Shown here one piece after another: positions 42,533 through 51,034 of a DNA stretch of 64,000 nt; the first letter of the stretch is position 1; each line of letters begins with the position of its first letter. Source of the DNA: Methylibium sp. NZG (GTDB lineage: Bacteria > Pseudomonadota > Gammaproteobacteria > Burkholderiales > Burkholderiaceae_C); assembly GCA_001263235.1 (NCBI GenBank), contig LGRD01000040.1:62001-126000 (forward strand), read 5' to 3'. Both the position numbers and the translations under genes were made by a program. The notes beneath the pieces were generated by a model. The model worked only from the letters and a program-made list of their open reading frames with translations. It was not told where the DNA came from and made no database searches.

Positions 42533-43188
42533 GCCGGAGGGCGGTGTGCCAGCGCGGCCAGCAGGTCGCGCCGCGCCGCGTCGGTGTGTTCGAACGCTGC
42601 CTGCGCGGCCTTGTCGGCGTCGCCGCGCGCCACCGCACGCACCAGCTTGCGGTGCTGCGCCACGACCGCGTCGAGCCGGCCCGCGCCATAGCCCCGCGCG
42701 CGCCGGAAGGCGTCTACCAGGCAGGCCCGCGAGGCCAGCACGTCGAGCGCCGGCGGGTTGTCGGCCAGGCTGTCCATGTGGTGGTGCAGCGCCCGGTTGG
42801 CCTGCACGCAGGCGGCCACGTCGCCGCCCGCGACCGCGCTCTCGTGCGCCTCGCGCAAGCGCTGCAGTTGCTCGATCTGCTCAGGCGTGGCCTTCAGCGC
42901 GGCTTCGCGCGCCAGCATCGCCTGAAGCGCGCCGCGCAGCTTGTAAACGTTGTCGATGTAGCGCGCGTCCACACTCGGGATCACCGCACCCCGGTGCATG
43001 CGCATCTCGACGACCCCCTCGCCCTGCAACTGCAGCAGCGCCTCGCGCACCGGGTTGGCGCTGACGCCGTAGTGCTCGCTCATCTTGATGAGCGTGACAT
43101 GGCTGCCCAGCGCCCACAGGCCGGAGACGATGTCGCTGCGGATCTGCTCGCGCAGGCGGAGGTAGGTCGGGGTGTTGAGGGCGTCCAC
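42529..43188 (-). CDS. GntR-family regulator (FadR/FCD type), copy 2
   Basis: This 219-aa regulator is a close relative of the one at 38168-38821, with YLRLREQIRSDIVSGLW and YGVSANPVREALLQLQGEG in the winged helix and an FCD domain after it. It starts with GTG at 43188, 13 bp from a copy of the shared palindromic site. As first gene of the gntR-dehydratase-aldolase operon it probably controls that operon and perhaps also the neighbouring one. Confidence 0.92.
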   Translation of the reverse strand: MDALNTPTYLRLREQIRSDIVSGLWALGSHVTLIKMSEHYGVSANPVREALLQLQGEGVVEMRMHRGAVIPSVDARYIDNVYKLRGALQAMLAREAALKATPEQIEQLQRLREAHESAVAGGDVAACVQANRALHHHMDSLADNPPALDVLASRACLVDAFRRARGYGAGRLDAVVAQHRKLVRAVARGDADKAAQAAFEHTDAARRDLLAALAHRPPA

Positions 43189-43200
43189 GAACGGCAGTGT

Positions 43201-43222
43201 ATTACGGATTCTATAAAATCCA
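43201..43222. promoter_or_regulatory. GntR operator candidate, copy 2
   Basis: GGATTCTATAAAATCC at 43206-43221 is a near-perfect palindrome. The surrounding 22 bp match 38835-38856 except at two positions. It lies 13 bp upstream of the GTG of gntR copy 2. Confidence 0.65.
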
Positions 43223-43297
43223 TAAAACGATCCGCGACCAATTGCGTGACGATGTCTGCGTCGAAGTCCCCCGCAGTGCTCCGCAGCGCCGCGTGCC

Positions 43298-43684
43298 TCA
43301 GACCAGCGACTTCACCGTTCGGCCGTAGGCCTTGAGGGTGGCGTCTGCCGTCCACAGCGTCGCTCCCTCGACCTGTGCCTGCGCCACCAGCAGGCGATCA
43401 AACGGATCGCGGTGGTGCCACGGCAAGTGCGCGACCTTCAGCACGTGGCCGGGCGCAATCGGCAATTCGGTGAAGCGCTCGGACAAGAGCCAGCGCCGCA
43501 ACTCTGCGGCATTGACATTGAAGTCGGGCCGACCCAGCGACGTCTTGATCGCCACCTCCCACAGCGAAGCAACGCTGAAGGACGCATCGGCATCGCGCGA
43601 GCCCAGCAGCTTGGCGGCCTTGGCCGGAAGGCGCTGCGGTTGCAGCGCGGCCCACAACACCAGGTGCGTGTCCAGCAGGATCAT
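43298..43684 (-). CDS. vapC: VapC-type PIN-domain toxin
   Basis: This 128-aa protein has the PIN-domain acidic residues in ILLDTHLVLWA, SVASLWEVAIKTSLG and HHRDPFDRLLVAQA, the last two in the arrangement of RNA-cleaving VapC toxins. It starts 5 bp after the antitoxin stop codon, so the pair is co-translated. The target RNA is unknown. Confidence 0.92.
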   Translation of the reverse strand: MILLDTHLVLWAALQPQRLPAKAAKLLGSRDADASFSVASLWEVAIKTSLGRPDFNVNAAELRRWLLSERFTELPIAPGHVLKVAHLPWHHRDPFDRLLVAQAQVEGATLWTADATLKAYGRTVKSLV

Positions 43685-43689
43685 CGCCG

Positions 43690-43932
43690 TCAGGGCTTGC
43701 TCAGGAACAGCGTGGCGATCTCGTCGGCAAAGGGTGCTTTGATGTCGTCGGGCAGGGCGTACTTGCCCGCCAACCCGCCCAAGGCGCGGCGACCGTCCAC
43801 GGGGTGCAGTGCCGCCACCCGCACCAGCGGCTTGCCGGCCTTGGCAATGATGAACTCCTCGCCCTTGGCGGCCCGGTCCACCAGCCGCGAAAGGTGGGTC
43901 TTGGCTTCGTGGATGTTGACGATGGTAGACAT
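43690..43932 (-). CDS. vapB: Phd/YefM-type antitoxin of the VapBC pair
   Basis: This 80-aa protein opens with MSTIVNIHEAKTHLSRLVDRAAKGEEFIIAK-type sequence (STIVNIHEAKTHLSRLVD visible), the DNA-binding fold of Phd antitoxins. A C-terminal tail (DDIKAPFADEIATLFL) would bind the toxin. It precedes vapC and probably represses the pair through the direct repeats just upstream. Confidence 0.9.
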   Translation of the reverse strand: MSTIVNIHEAKTHLSRLVDRAAKGEEFIIAKAGKPLVRVAALHPVDGRRALGGLAGKYALPDDIKAPFADEIATLFLSKP

Positions 43933-43945
43933 GGAGCACTTCTCC

Positions 43946-43967
43946 GAGTGGACTAACCTGAGTGGAC
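43946..43967. promoter_or_regulatory. Direct repeats before vapB, candidate operator
   Basis: GAGTGGAC occurs at 43946-43953 and again at 43960-43967, a 14-bp period, 13 bp upstream of the vapB start. Autoregulation by the antitoxin-toxin complex is common in this family; binding here is inference. Confidence 0.4.
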
Positions 43968-44033
43968 CAAGTCTAACACTCGGCGATGCGTGCGAGCCCG
44001 CACCTCAGCCGACGAAGGCCGACGTTTGGACTC

Positions 44034-45338
44034 CTACTTCGCAATCAACCCTGGCAACCACAACGACAGCGCCGGGAACGCGCACAGCAGCACCAGCCGC
44101 AGCAGGTCGACCGCGATGAAGGGCATCGTGCCGCGGTAGATGCTGGAGAGGCCGATGTCTCGCGCGATCGAGCTGATGACGAAGACGTTCATGCCCACCG
44201 GTGGGCAGATCATGCCGAAGGTGACCGCCATCACGATGATCACGCCGAACCACACCGGGTCGAAGCCGAGCTGCATCATGGCCGGGAAGACGATCGGCAC
44301 GGTCAGCAGGATCATCGCCAGCTCGTCCATGATCGCGCCCAGGATCAGATAGCCGACCATGATCAGCGCCAGCACGCCGTAGGCGCCGATCGGCAGGCCG
44401 GTGAGGAAGCCGACCGCCTTCTGCGTGAATTGCGTGATGGTGAGGAAGTAGCCGAACAGGTACGCGCCGACGACGATCAGCATGATCGCGCTCGACACGC
44501 GCAGCGCGTCGATCAGCGCGGCGCGGATCTGCGGCCAGCGCAGCCGCCCGCGCAGCATGCCGATGGCGAGTGTGCCGGCCGCGCCGATGCCGGCGGCCTC
44601 TTGCACGGTGAACAGCCCGCCGTAGATGCCACCGAGCACAAAGAGGAACAGCAGCACGACGGCCCACAGGTCGCGCAGGCTGGCCAGTCGTTCGGTCCAG
44701 GTGTGTGGCTCGCCCAGCGGCATGCTCTTGGGGTCGCGCCAGCCCATGAACTGCACCGTCACGAAGTACAGCACCACCGCCATCAGGCCCGGGATCACGC
44801 CGGCCGCGAACAGCTTGCTGATGTCGGTCTCGGTCATGATGCCGTAGAGCACGAAGATCACCGACGGCGGGATCATGATGCCCAGCGTGCCGCCCGCGGC
44901 GATCAGCCCGGCCGAGAAGCCCGGGTCGTAGCCTGCCCTGCGCATCTCGGGCAGCGCCACCTGCGTCATCGTCGCGGCGGTGGCGACCGACGAGCCGTTG
45001 ATGGCCGCAAAGCCTGCGCACGCGGCGATGGACGCATACGCCAGCCCGCCGCGCCGGTGCCCCAGCCAGGCGCGGCCGGCGTGGAACAGCTCGCGGCTCA
45101 TGCCCGAGTGCGATGCGAACGCGCCCATCAGGATGAACATCGGGATCACCGACAGGTTGTAGTCGGTCAGCACCGACAGCGGCACATTGCCGAGCAGGTT
45201 GAGCGCCGGCTTCGGCCCCGACAAGAGGCCGAAGCCGCCGACGCCGACGATGCCCATCGCGATGCCGATCGGCACGCGCAGTGCCATCAGCACGAACATC
45301 AGCACGAAGCCGAGCAGCGCGACGAGGTCTCTATCCAC
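44034..45338 (-). CDS. TRAP transporter large permease (DctM family), second system
   Basis: This 434-aa membrane protein has the DctM features NGSSVATAATMTQVALPEM, GIMIPPSVIFVLYGIMTETD and the C-terminal GMICPPVGMNVFV. The GTG at 45338 overlaps the end of the dctQ gene and gives the usual length; an ATG at 45380 lies further inside dctQ. It is the last gene of a leftward dctP-Q-M set. Confidence 0.92.
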   Translation of the reverse strand: MDRDLVALLGFVLMFVLMALRVPIGIAMGIVGVGGFGLLSGPKPALNLLGNVPLSVLTDYNLSVIPMFILMGAFASHSGMSRELFHAGRAWLGHRRGGLAYASIAACAGFAAINGSSVATAATMTQVALPEMRRAGYDPGFSAGLIAAGGTLGIMIPPSVIFVLYGIMTETDISKLFAAGVIPGLMAVVLYFVTVQFMGWRDPKSMPLGEPHTWTERLASLRDLWAVVLLFLFVLGGIYGGLFTVQEAAGIGAAGTLAIGMLRGRLRWPQIRAALIDALRVSSAIMLIVVGAYLFGYFLTITQFTQKAVGFLTGLPIGAYGVLALIMVGYLILGAIMDELAMILLTVPIVFPAMMQLGFDPVWFGVIIVMAVTFGMICPPVGMNVFVISSIARDIGLSSIYRGTMPFIAVDLLRLVLLCAFPALSLWLPGLIAK

Positions 45339-45888
45339 GAGCGGCGCTGCCCGTGCTGCCGTTCGTCGGCGCGGGGCCACCGCCGTCGAGCGCGTGGAGG
45401 TCGGTGCCCGCCACGTCGATCATGTCGTCCTCCGGATCGTGCCCGTGCCACAGGTCCCAGATGCGTCGCACGCCGAGCACCGCCGCGGCCACCGCGCCGC
45501 AGGCGGCCAGGCCGTAGAACCACACCAGCGGCAAGCGCAGGTCCATCGTCGTCTGCGTGCCGGTGGTCAGCACCTTGGCCCACACCATCCACGCCATCGG
45601 CGCCAGAAAGGCCACTGTGATCACGCTGGCGAGCAGGTCGAGCCGGCGCCGGTTGACACGGCCCAGGTGCTCCCACAGCACATCCACGCAGATGTGCCCG
45701 GCGTGGTAGGTCGCCACCGCCATGCCCCAGAACAGCGCAATGCACATGACGAGCTTGGAGCCGTCGAACCAGTCGGGGATCTGCACCGCAAACAGGTCGC
45801 GCAGCAGCACGTTGGCGGCAGTCACCAGCGCAATGAACAGCAGAAAGACAGCCGCCACCGTTTCGGTGGCGGCCAGCAGGCGTTTCAC
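45331..45888 (-). CDS. TRAP transporter small permease (DctQ family), second system
   Basis: This 185-aa membrane protein has four hydrophobic stretches and the segments VLLRDLFAVQIPDWFDGSKL and HICVDVLWEHL. A GTG start at 45888 is used. Its C-terminal 30 residues are hydrophilic and rich in Asp and Gly. It lies between dctP and dctM. Confidence 0.88.
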   Translation of the reverse strand: MKRLLAATETVAAVFLLFIALVTAANVLLRDLFAVQIPDWFDGSKLVMCIALFWGMAVATYHAGHICVDVLWEHLGRVNRRRLDLLASVITVAFLAPMAWMVWAKVLTTGTQTTMDLRLPLVWFYGLAACGAVAAAVLGVRRIWDLWHGHDPEDDMIDVAGTDLHALDGGGPAPTNGSTGSAARG

Positions 45889-45951
45889 GGTGGAATCGGG
45901 AGTGCGTGGGTGCTCGTCATCAGGCTCTCACCACGCGGTTTGCGAGCCGGC

Positions 45952-46980
45952 TCACTTGTCGGCGTTGCGCGTGGCCAGTTCGCGCCTCAGGTCTTCGAGC
46001 GCTGCCTTGCCCGGCACGCCGGCCTTGTCTGCGCTGGCGATCCAGTCGGCCGCGACCGGCTCGACTGCCTTTTTCCAAGCATCGAGCTGCGCGGGCGTGA
46101 GCTTCACGATCGTGTGGCCGGGCATCTTCTCGAGCTTCTCTTGCCCAGCGTCCTCGGCCGCGCCCCAGTCGGCGCCCACGCGCGCAGCCCAGGCGTTGTT
46201 GCAGTGGTCGTCAATCACCTTCTTCTGGTTGACCGAGAGCTTGTCGAACCACGGCTTGTTGATGGCCCACACGAAGCCGGCCGCGTACAGGCGCATGTCG
46301 GTGTGGAAGTTGACCGCCTTGTCGATGCCGAACGAGATGATCGAGTTCCACGGGAAGGTGATCGCGTCGGCCACGCCTTTCTCGATCGCATCGCGCGCCT
46401 CGGGCGCCGACACCTGCACGTTGGTGCCGCCCAGTGTGCTCATCATTTTCGCCACCGTGCCGTTGGCCGAGCGGATCTTCATGCCCTTGATCTGGCCCGG
46501 CTCGGTGATCGCCTTCTTGGCGTGCAGCGTGCCGATGTGCACGTGCGCGAAGCAGAACTTCACGTCCTTCATTTCGGTGGCGGCGTACTTGCGGTACCAG
46601 GCATCGAACGCGGCGGAGCCGGGGCCGGGCTTGGTCATCAGGAAGGGCAGCTCGCCGGCCGAGAACATCGGGAAGCGGCCGGCCTGGTAGCCCGGGTTCA
46701 CGTAGGTGATCTCGGCGATGCCGTCGCGCGCCATGTCGTAGTGGTCGTTGGCTTTGCCGAGCTGCTGCGCCGGGAACTGCACGACCCTGATGCTGCCGCC
46801 CGAGGCCGCCTCGACCGACTTGGCCCAGGGGATGAAGCCAGTCACGGCCAGCGCATGCGTGCCCGGCACCCAGGAGCCGAACTTCATCTCGACGGGTTTG
46901 TCTTGCGCGAGCGCGGGCAGGCTGAGCGCAAGTGCGACAGCGGTGGTGACGAGGCTGGGAACCGAGGTGCGAAGGGCCAT
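45952..46980 (-). CDS. TRAP transporter substrate-binding protein (DctP family), second system
   Basis: This 342-aa periplasmic receptor has a signal peptide ending LPALAQD, followed by MKFGSWVPGTHALA. The substrate-binding Arg lies in GMKIRSANGTVAKM, and VSAPEARDAIEKGVADAITFPWN is typical of this family. GGAGAC precedes the ATG. It lies 113 bp downstream of iorB in the same direction, so its ligand may be an aryl-keto or arylacetic acid; that is inference. Confidence 0.92.
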   Translation of the reverse strand: MALRTSVPSLVTTAVALALSLPALAQDKPVEMKFGSWVPGTHALAVTGFIPWAKSVEAASGGSIRVVQFPAQQLGKANDHYDMARDGIAEITYVNPGYQAGRFPMFSAGELPFLMTKPGPGSAAFDAWYRKYAATEMKDVKFCFAHVHIGTLHAKKAITEPGQIKGMKIRSANGTVAKMMSTLGGTNVQVSAPEARDAIEKGVADAITFPWNSIISFGIDKAVNFHTDMRLYAAGFVWAINKPWFDKLSVNQKKVIDDHCNNAWAARVGADWGAAEDAGQEKLEKMPGHTIVKLTPAQLDAWKKAVEPVAADWIASADKAGVPGKAALEDLRRELATRNADK

Positions 46981-47075
46981 GTTTGTCTCCGTTGAAGCGC
47001 TTGGGGCCGGCGCTGGCGAGCGATGAAAGGGCCAGCGAACGAACGCGCTGAACACTGTCGAACGAGGATAGTGGA

Positions 47076-47094
47076 AAGCCGCGCCGAGGCGGCT
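47076..47094 (-). terminator. Weak stem-loop at the end of iorB
   Basis: AGCCGC and GCGGCT form a 6-bp stem with a short loop overlapping the iorB stop codon. On the leftward strand it is followed by TTTCC. It might lower readthrough from iorAB into the TRAP genes. Confidence 0.3.
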
Positions 47095-48740
47095 CATGAA
47101 CTTCCCGGGGTTCGCGCCGGGCGAGTGCGCACCCAGCGGATCGGCTGCTCCTTCACCGGCCGGCTCGGCGCGCCGTGGGCCAGCAGCGCCTTGTCGAGCG
47201 CCTTGCCACCTTCGTCTGCCAGCGCGGCCTGCAGCGCAGCGCGGATCGCCGCGGCGCGTTGCTCGGGTGTGTCGAACGAGGCCTGGGCCGCCAAGTGGTC
47301 CAGCACGTGCAGCAGGTTCTCTTTGCCACGCTCGTTGGTCGTACCGTAGCCCTTGATCAGGCGGCCGCATTCGGCCAGGGCCAAGCCGAGCGCCGGGTGT
47401 TCGCGTGCCCCTTGCTCGACGCATGCGAGCCAGCGTTCGATCATCCTCTGCTCGGCCGTGAAGCGGCTGCCGCGGCGGCGCAGGCCCTTGCAGGCGGCGA
47501 GCAGCCGCAGCGCCGCGAAGCCCAGCACGGTGTGCGTGCCGATCTTCAGTGGCAGCGCCAGCGGTGGTTTGCCGATCAGGCTGCGGCGGCGATCCCAGCG
47601 AATCAGTGCGTCGGCCCAACGCTGCGGCAGCAGCGCGGCGAACTCGGGCACGCCGGGTTTGAAGTGGTCGTACAAATGAAGCAGCTCGCCCTCGTCGGCC
47701 TTGACCTCGCTGCGCACGCGCGCGATGCGGCTGGTTCGGCACTTCAGGTCGGCCACGCGCACGATGTCGTCGAAGGCCATCCACAGCGCGAGCCAGCGCG
47801 CGGTCTCGCGCGTGGTGGCGCGGTCTGGGGCTGCGGTCGGGTCGCCGGCCTGCTCGGCCGCGAGCACCTTTCGCAGGCGCTCGGTGTAGAGGCGGGCGTA
47901 GGCGGCATCCTGGTACTCGGTCACGCGGGCGTGGCCCAGGGAGACCATTTGATGCGTGGCCGGGGGGAACTCCTGCAGCAGCTCGGCGGGCAGCGACGTT
48001 GCCTCGGCGGCGGCCGATGGCGCCAGCGCTGCCTGCACCGCGGCCTGCGCGTCGCGCGCACTGCGCACCTGCAGATAAGCCTGCGCAAAGCCGCGCAGGC
48101 TGCCCTCCACGCCCAGCCCGGCCTGGCGGATCACGTGCTCGTACGCCTCGCGCGCAAACGGCAGCGCGCCCGACGCCGCGATCGCGCCCATCAGCACCGC
48201 GCTCATCACCGTGCCGTTCTTCTGCGCCAGCGCGGCCATGTCGAACACCTGCGACTCGCGGCTGTGCGTGTGCAGCACCTGCAAGAGATCGGGCGCTGAG
48301 ACGCGGCCGTCGCCCTGACCCATCTTCTCGGCCGTGGTGAGCATGCGGCTGGTGGAGCTGATGACCTGCGTGCGTTCGGCATGCGCCATGCCGTTGCCGA
48401 TCTGGCGCACCGTTTCGAGCAGCTCCGACGACACCAGCAGGTCGAGCGCGCCGGGCACCGGGTACAGGCTGAACACCGGCTTGCGCCCGTTCAGTGCGCT
48501 GTCGGGTTGCGGAAACACTTCGATGTAGTACGTGGTCGCACCGGTGCGCTGCGCCACGCCCGGAATCGAGGTGCTCTGCGCGCTGTGCCCGCAGTGCAGC
48601 GCGACCTCGACCAGCCACTCGGCCAGCACGCCGCCACCTTCGCCGCCGAGCGCGCAAACCAACACGGTGATGGAGGAGCTCGTAGTGCTCCCTCCCCCGC
48701 TGGGGGAGGGTTGGGGTAGGGGCGCGCGCGTGCCGTTCAT
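47094..48740 (-). CDS. iorB: Indolepyruvate ferredoxin oxidoreductase, beta-type subunit
   Basis: This 548-aa protein carries the gamma/beta-type domain of 2-ketoacid:ferredoxin oxidoreductases (VCALGGEGGGVLAEWLVEVA, then TSIPGVAQRTGATTYY). A long extension follows that is usual in bacterial IorB. With IorA it oxidatively decarboxylates arylpyruvates to aryl-acetyl-CoA. It starts 8 bp after iorA. Residues 5-17 (RAPLPQPSPSGGG) are the translation of a REP palindrome at 48688-48726; an in-frame GTG at the VLVCALGG segment is a possible later start. Confidence 0.88.
   Translation of the reverse strand: MNGTRAPLPQPSPSGGGSTTSSSITVLVCALGGEGGGVLAEWLVEVALHCGHSAQSTSIPGVAQRTGATTYYIEVFPQPDSALNGRKPVFSLYPVPGALDLLVSSELLETVRQIGNGMAHAERTQVISSTSRMLTTAEKMGQGDGRVSAPDLLQVLHTHSRESQVFDMAALAQKNGTVMSAVLMGAIAASGALPFAREAYEHVIRQAGLGVEGSLRGFAQAYLQVRSARDAQAAVQAALAPSAAAEATSLPAELLQEFPPATHQMVSLGHARVTEYQDAAYARLYTERLRKVLAAEQAGDPTAAPDRATTRETARWLALWMAFDDIVRVADLKCRTSRIARVRSEVKADEGELLHLYDHFKPGVPEFAALLPQRWADALIRWDRRRSLIGKPPLALPLKIGTHTVLGFAALRLLAACKGLRRRGSRFTAEQRMIERWLACVEQGAREHPALGLALAECGRLIKGYGTTNERGKENLLHVLDHLAAQASFDTPEQRAAAIRAALQAALADEGGKALDKALLAHGAPSRPVKEQPIRWVRTRPARTPGSS
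48688..48726. repeat. REP-type palindrome 3, inside the 5' end of iorB
   Basis: CTCCCTCCCCCGCTGGGGGAGGG plus the GTTGGGGTAGGGG tail match the other REP copies in this window (shown here in two parts). It overlaps the predicted N-terminal codons of iorB. Confidence 0.7.
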
Positions 48741-48748
48741 CGCCACCG

Positions 48749-50902
48749 TCACGCCGGTTGAAGCAATCGCAGCACCGAGCCGCGCACCGCGTGGATCAGC
48801 CGCTCGTGCCAGCGCGGGTTCCGAATCACCTCGGCTCGGTAGAACGACGGGCACAAGGTGGCCGCATGCGCGTTCTCGCCACACAATCCGCAACCCACAC
48901 ACCCGTCGATCACCGTGGCCACCGGGTCGACCTTCAACGGATCGGGGTTGTCCTTCAGCGTCAGCGTCGGGCAGCCCGACAGGCGGATGCACGCGTGGTC
49001 GCCGGTGCACACGTCTTCATCGACGCCGTACTTCACCCGCTGCACGCGCTTGCCCGCCTTCAGCAGCGAAGCAATCCACGGCTTGATGCGGCGCTGCCGT
49101 TCGAGCTGGCACTCGCCCTCGGCGATGATGACCTTCAGCCCCGCGAAGTCGGTCGTGAAAGCCTCGTCCAGCACCTTGCGCATCTCCGCCACACGGTAGG
49201 TGTGCACCGTGCGCATCCACTTCACGCCCAGGCCGGTGAGTGTCGATTCGATCGTGGTGTTGCGGTGGACGAGGCTCTGGTGCTTGTCGGGGGCGCTGGC
49301 CTTCACCTCGTCGTCGGGTGTTGAGATGATGTCTTGCGTGCCGGTGGCCGAGGTGTAGCCGTTCTTCATGATCAACAGCACCGAGTCGTCGCCGTTGAAC
49401 AGCGACGACTGAACGCCTGTGAGCAGCCCGTTGTGCCAGAAGCCGCCGTCGCCCATGATGGCCAGCACGCGCCGGTTCATCATCGGCGACACCCCCGCGC
49501 TGCTGGCCAGGCTCATGCCGTAACCCAGGATCGAGTGGCCGGATGAAAACGGCTCGAAGGTGGCGAGCGCGTGGCAGCCGATGTCGGCCGAGATGTGCAC
49601 CGGCCCGACGTCCTGCTGCGCCAGTTTGAGCGCGGCGAACACCGGCCGCTCGGGGCAGCCGACGCAAAAGCCCGGTGGCCGCGCCGGCAGCGGGCCGCCA
49701 AGTTGCTTGGCGACGTCGGCGCGGCGTTGGGTGTTGCCGGCGAGCCAGGCGGTCGCCTCAGTCACCGAGAGCTGCGACAGGTAGCGCGTGATGAACTTCG
49801 TGAGGCCTGAAGTCATCAGCTCGACGTTGTATTCGCCGGCCGCCTGCAGCAAGTCCTTGCCGTGCAGCGCCGTCTGGATGTCCTGCCGGTGCAGCGTGGC
49901 CAGGATGTCGTGCTCGATGTACTCGGGCGTGCCTTCTTCGAGCACCAGCACCGCGCGTTTGCCGATGCAGAAGGTGGTGATCTCCTCTGGTACCAGTGGA
50001 TAGGTCACGTTCAGCGCCAGGATCGGCACGTCGCTCGAACCGAACGCATCGGCCAGGCCCAGCTGCTGCAGGCTGCGGATCAGCGTGTTGTGCAGGCCGC
50101 CCTGCACGATCAGCCCCACGTCGCCATGCTTGCCGTCGAAGAATTCGTTGAGCCGGTTCGCCTGGATGAACGCGCGCGCCGCCGGAATGCGCTGCGCGAC
50201 CTTCAGCTTTTCGTGCCCGAAGGTCACCGGCGGGTGCGCCAGCCGTGCGTAGTCGAACGCCGCCGGCTCCGCGATCAGCGACTTGGTCGACAGCGCAGGC
50301 GCCACGTTGTCCTTGCAGACGAAGCTGCCGCGCACATGGCAGGCGCGGATGCGCAACTCCATGATCGCCGGCATGTTCGACGCCTCCGACAGCGCGAACC
50401 CCGCCTCCACCATGCGCACCATGTTGCCGAGCTCGGGCCGCGGGTCCAGCATCAGCAGCGACGACTTCAGCGCGTACGCGTGCGTGCGCTCCTGGATGAC
50501 GCTGGCCCCTTCGCCATAGTCTTCGCCTACCACGATCAGCGCGCCGCCCTTCACACCCGGCGACGACAGGTTGGACAGCGCATCGGCCGCCACGTTGGTG
50601 CCGACGATGGACTTCCACGTCACCGCGCCGCGCAGCGGGTAGTGGATCGACGCACCCAGCATCGCTGCGGCAGAGGCCTCGTTCGAACACGCCTCCACGT
50701 GCACGCCGAGTTCACGCATGTAAGGCTCGGCCTGCACCATCACGTCGAGCAGGTGCGACACCGGCGCCCCCTGGTAGCCGCCCACGTAGGCCACGCCCGA
50801 TTGCAGCAAGGCCTTGGTGATGGCGAGGATGCCTTCTCCGTGAAACGTGTCGCCGGCCCCCAGGCGCAGCGCCTTCACTTCCTTGCTGAACGAGACTTCC
50901 AC
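48749..50902 (-). CDS. iorA: Indolepyruvate ferredoxin oxidoreductase, alpha-type subunit
   Basis: This 717-aa protein has a pyruvate:ferredoxin-oxidoreductase-like first half (GYQGAPVSHLLDVM, ACSNEASAAAMLGAS). The thiamine-diphosphate region follows (ADIGCHALATFEPF, MGDGGFWHNGLL with the GDG motif). At the C terminus are ferredoxin-like cysteines (CTGDHACIRLSGCP, CVGCGLCGENAHAATLCP) for Fe-S clusters. Start GTG at 50902 with AGGAG upstream. It oxidises indolepyruvate and other arylpyruvates with CoA and ferredoxin. Confidence 0.93.
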   Translation of the reverse strand: MEVSFSKEVKALRLGAGDTFHGEGILAITKALLQSGVAYVGGYQGAPVSHLLDVMVQAEPYMRELGVHVEACSNEASAAAMLGASIHYPLRGAVTWKSIVGTNVAADALSNLSSPGVKGGALIVVGEDYGEGASVIQERTHAYALKSSLLMLDPRPELGNMVRMVEAGFALSEASNMPAIMELRIRACHVRGSFVCKDNVAPALSTKSLIAEPAAFDYARLAHPPVTFGHEKLKVAQRIPAARAFIQANRLNEFFDGKHGDVGLIVQGGLHNTLIRSLQQLGLADAFGSSDVPILALNVTYPLVPEEITTFCIGKRAVLVLEEGTPEYIEHDILATLHRQDIQTALHGKDLLQAAGEYNVELMTSGLTKFITRYLSQLSVTEATAWLAGNTQRRADVAKQLGGPLPARPPGFCVGCPERPVFAALKLAQQDVGPVHISADIGCHALATFEPFSSGHSILGYGMSLASSAGVSPMMNRRVLAIMGDGGFWHNGLLTGVQSSLFNGDDSVLLIMKNGYTSATGTQDIISTPDDEVKASAPDKHQSLVHRNTTIESTLTGLGVKWMRTVHTYRVAEMRKVLDEAFTTDFAGLKVIIAEGECQLERQRRIKPWIASLLKAGKRVQRVKYGVDEDVCTGDHACIRLSGCPTLTLKDNPDPLKVDPVATVIDGCVGCGLCGENAHAATLCPSFYRAEVIRNPRWHERLIHAVRGSVLRLLQPA

Positions 50903-51034
50903 GCTGATACTCCTACAGGGCCCTGCCACGGGTGCGTCCAGGCGATGCGGGAGCTTAGCGGCAACTTCGAAAGCGGCCGGGCGATCGGAAGCGATCAGAA
51001 TCCAACCTCCGCAAGCTGCCTCGCCGGATGCACC

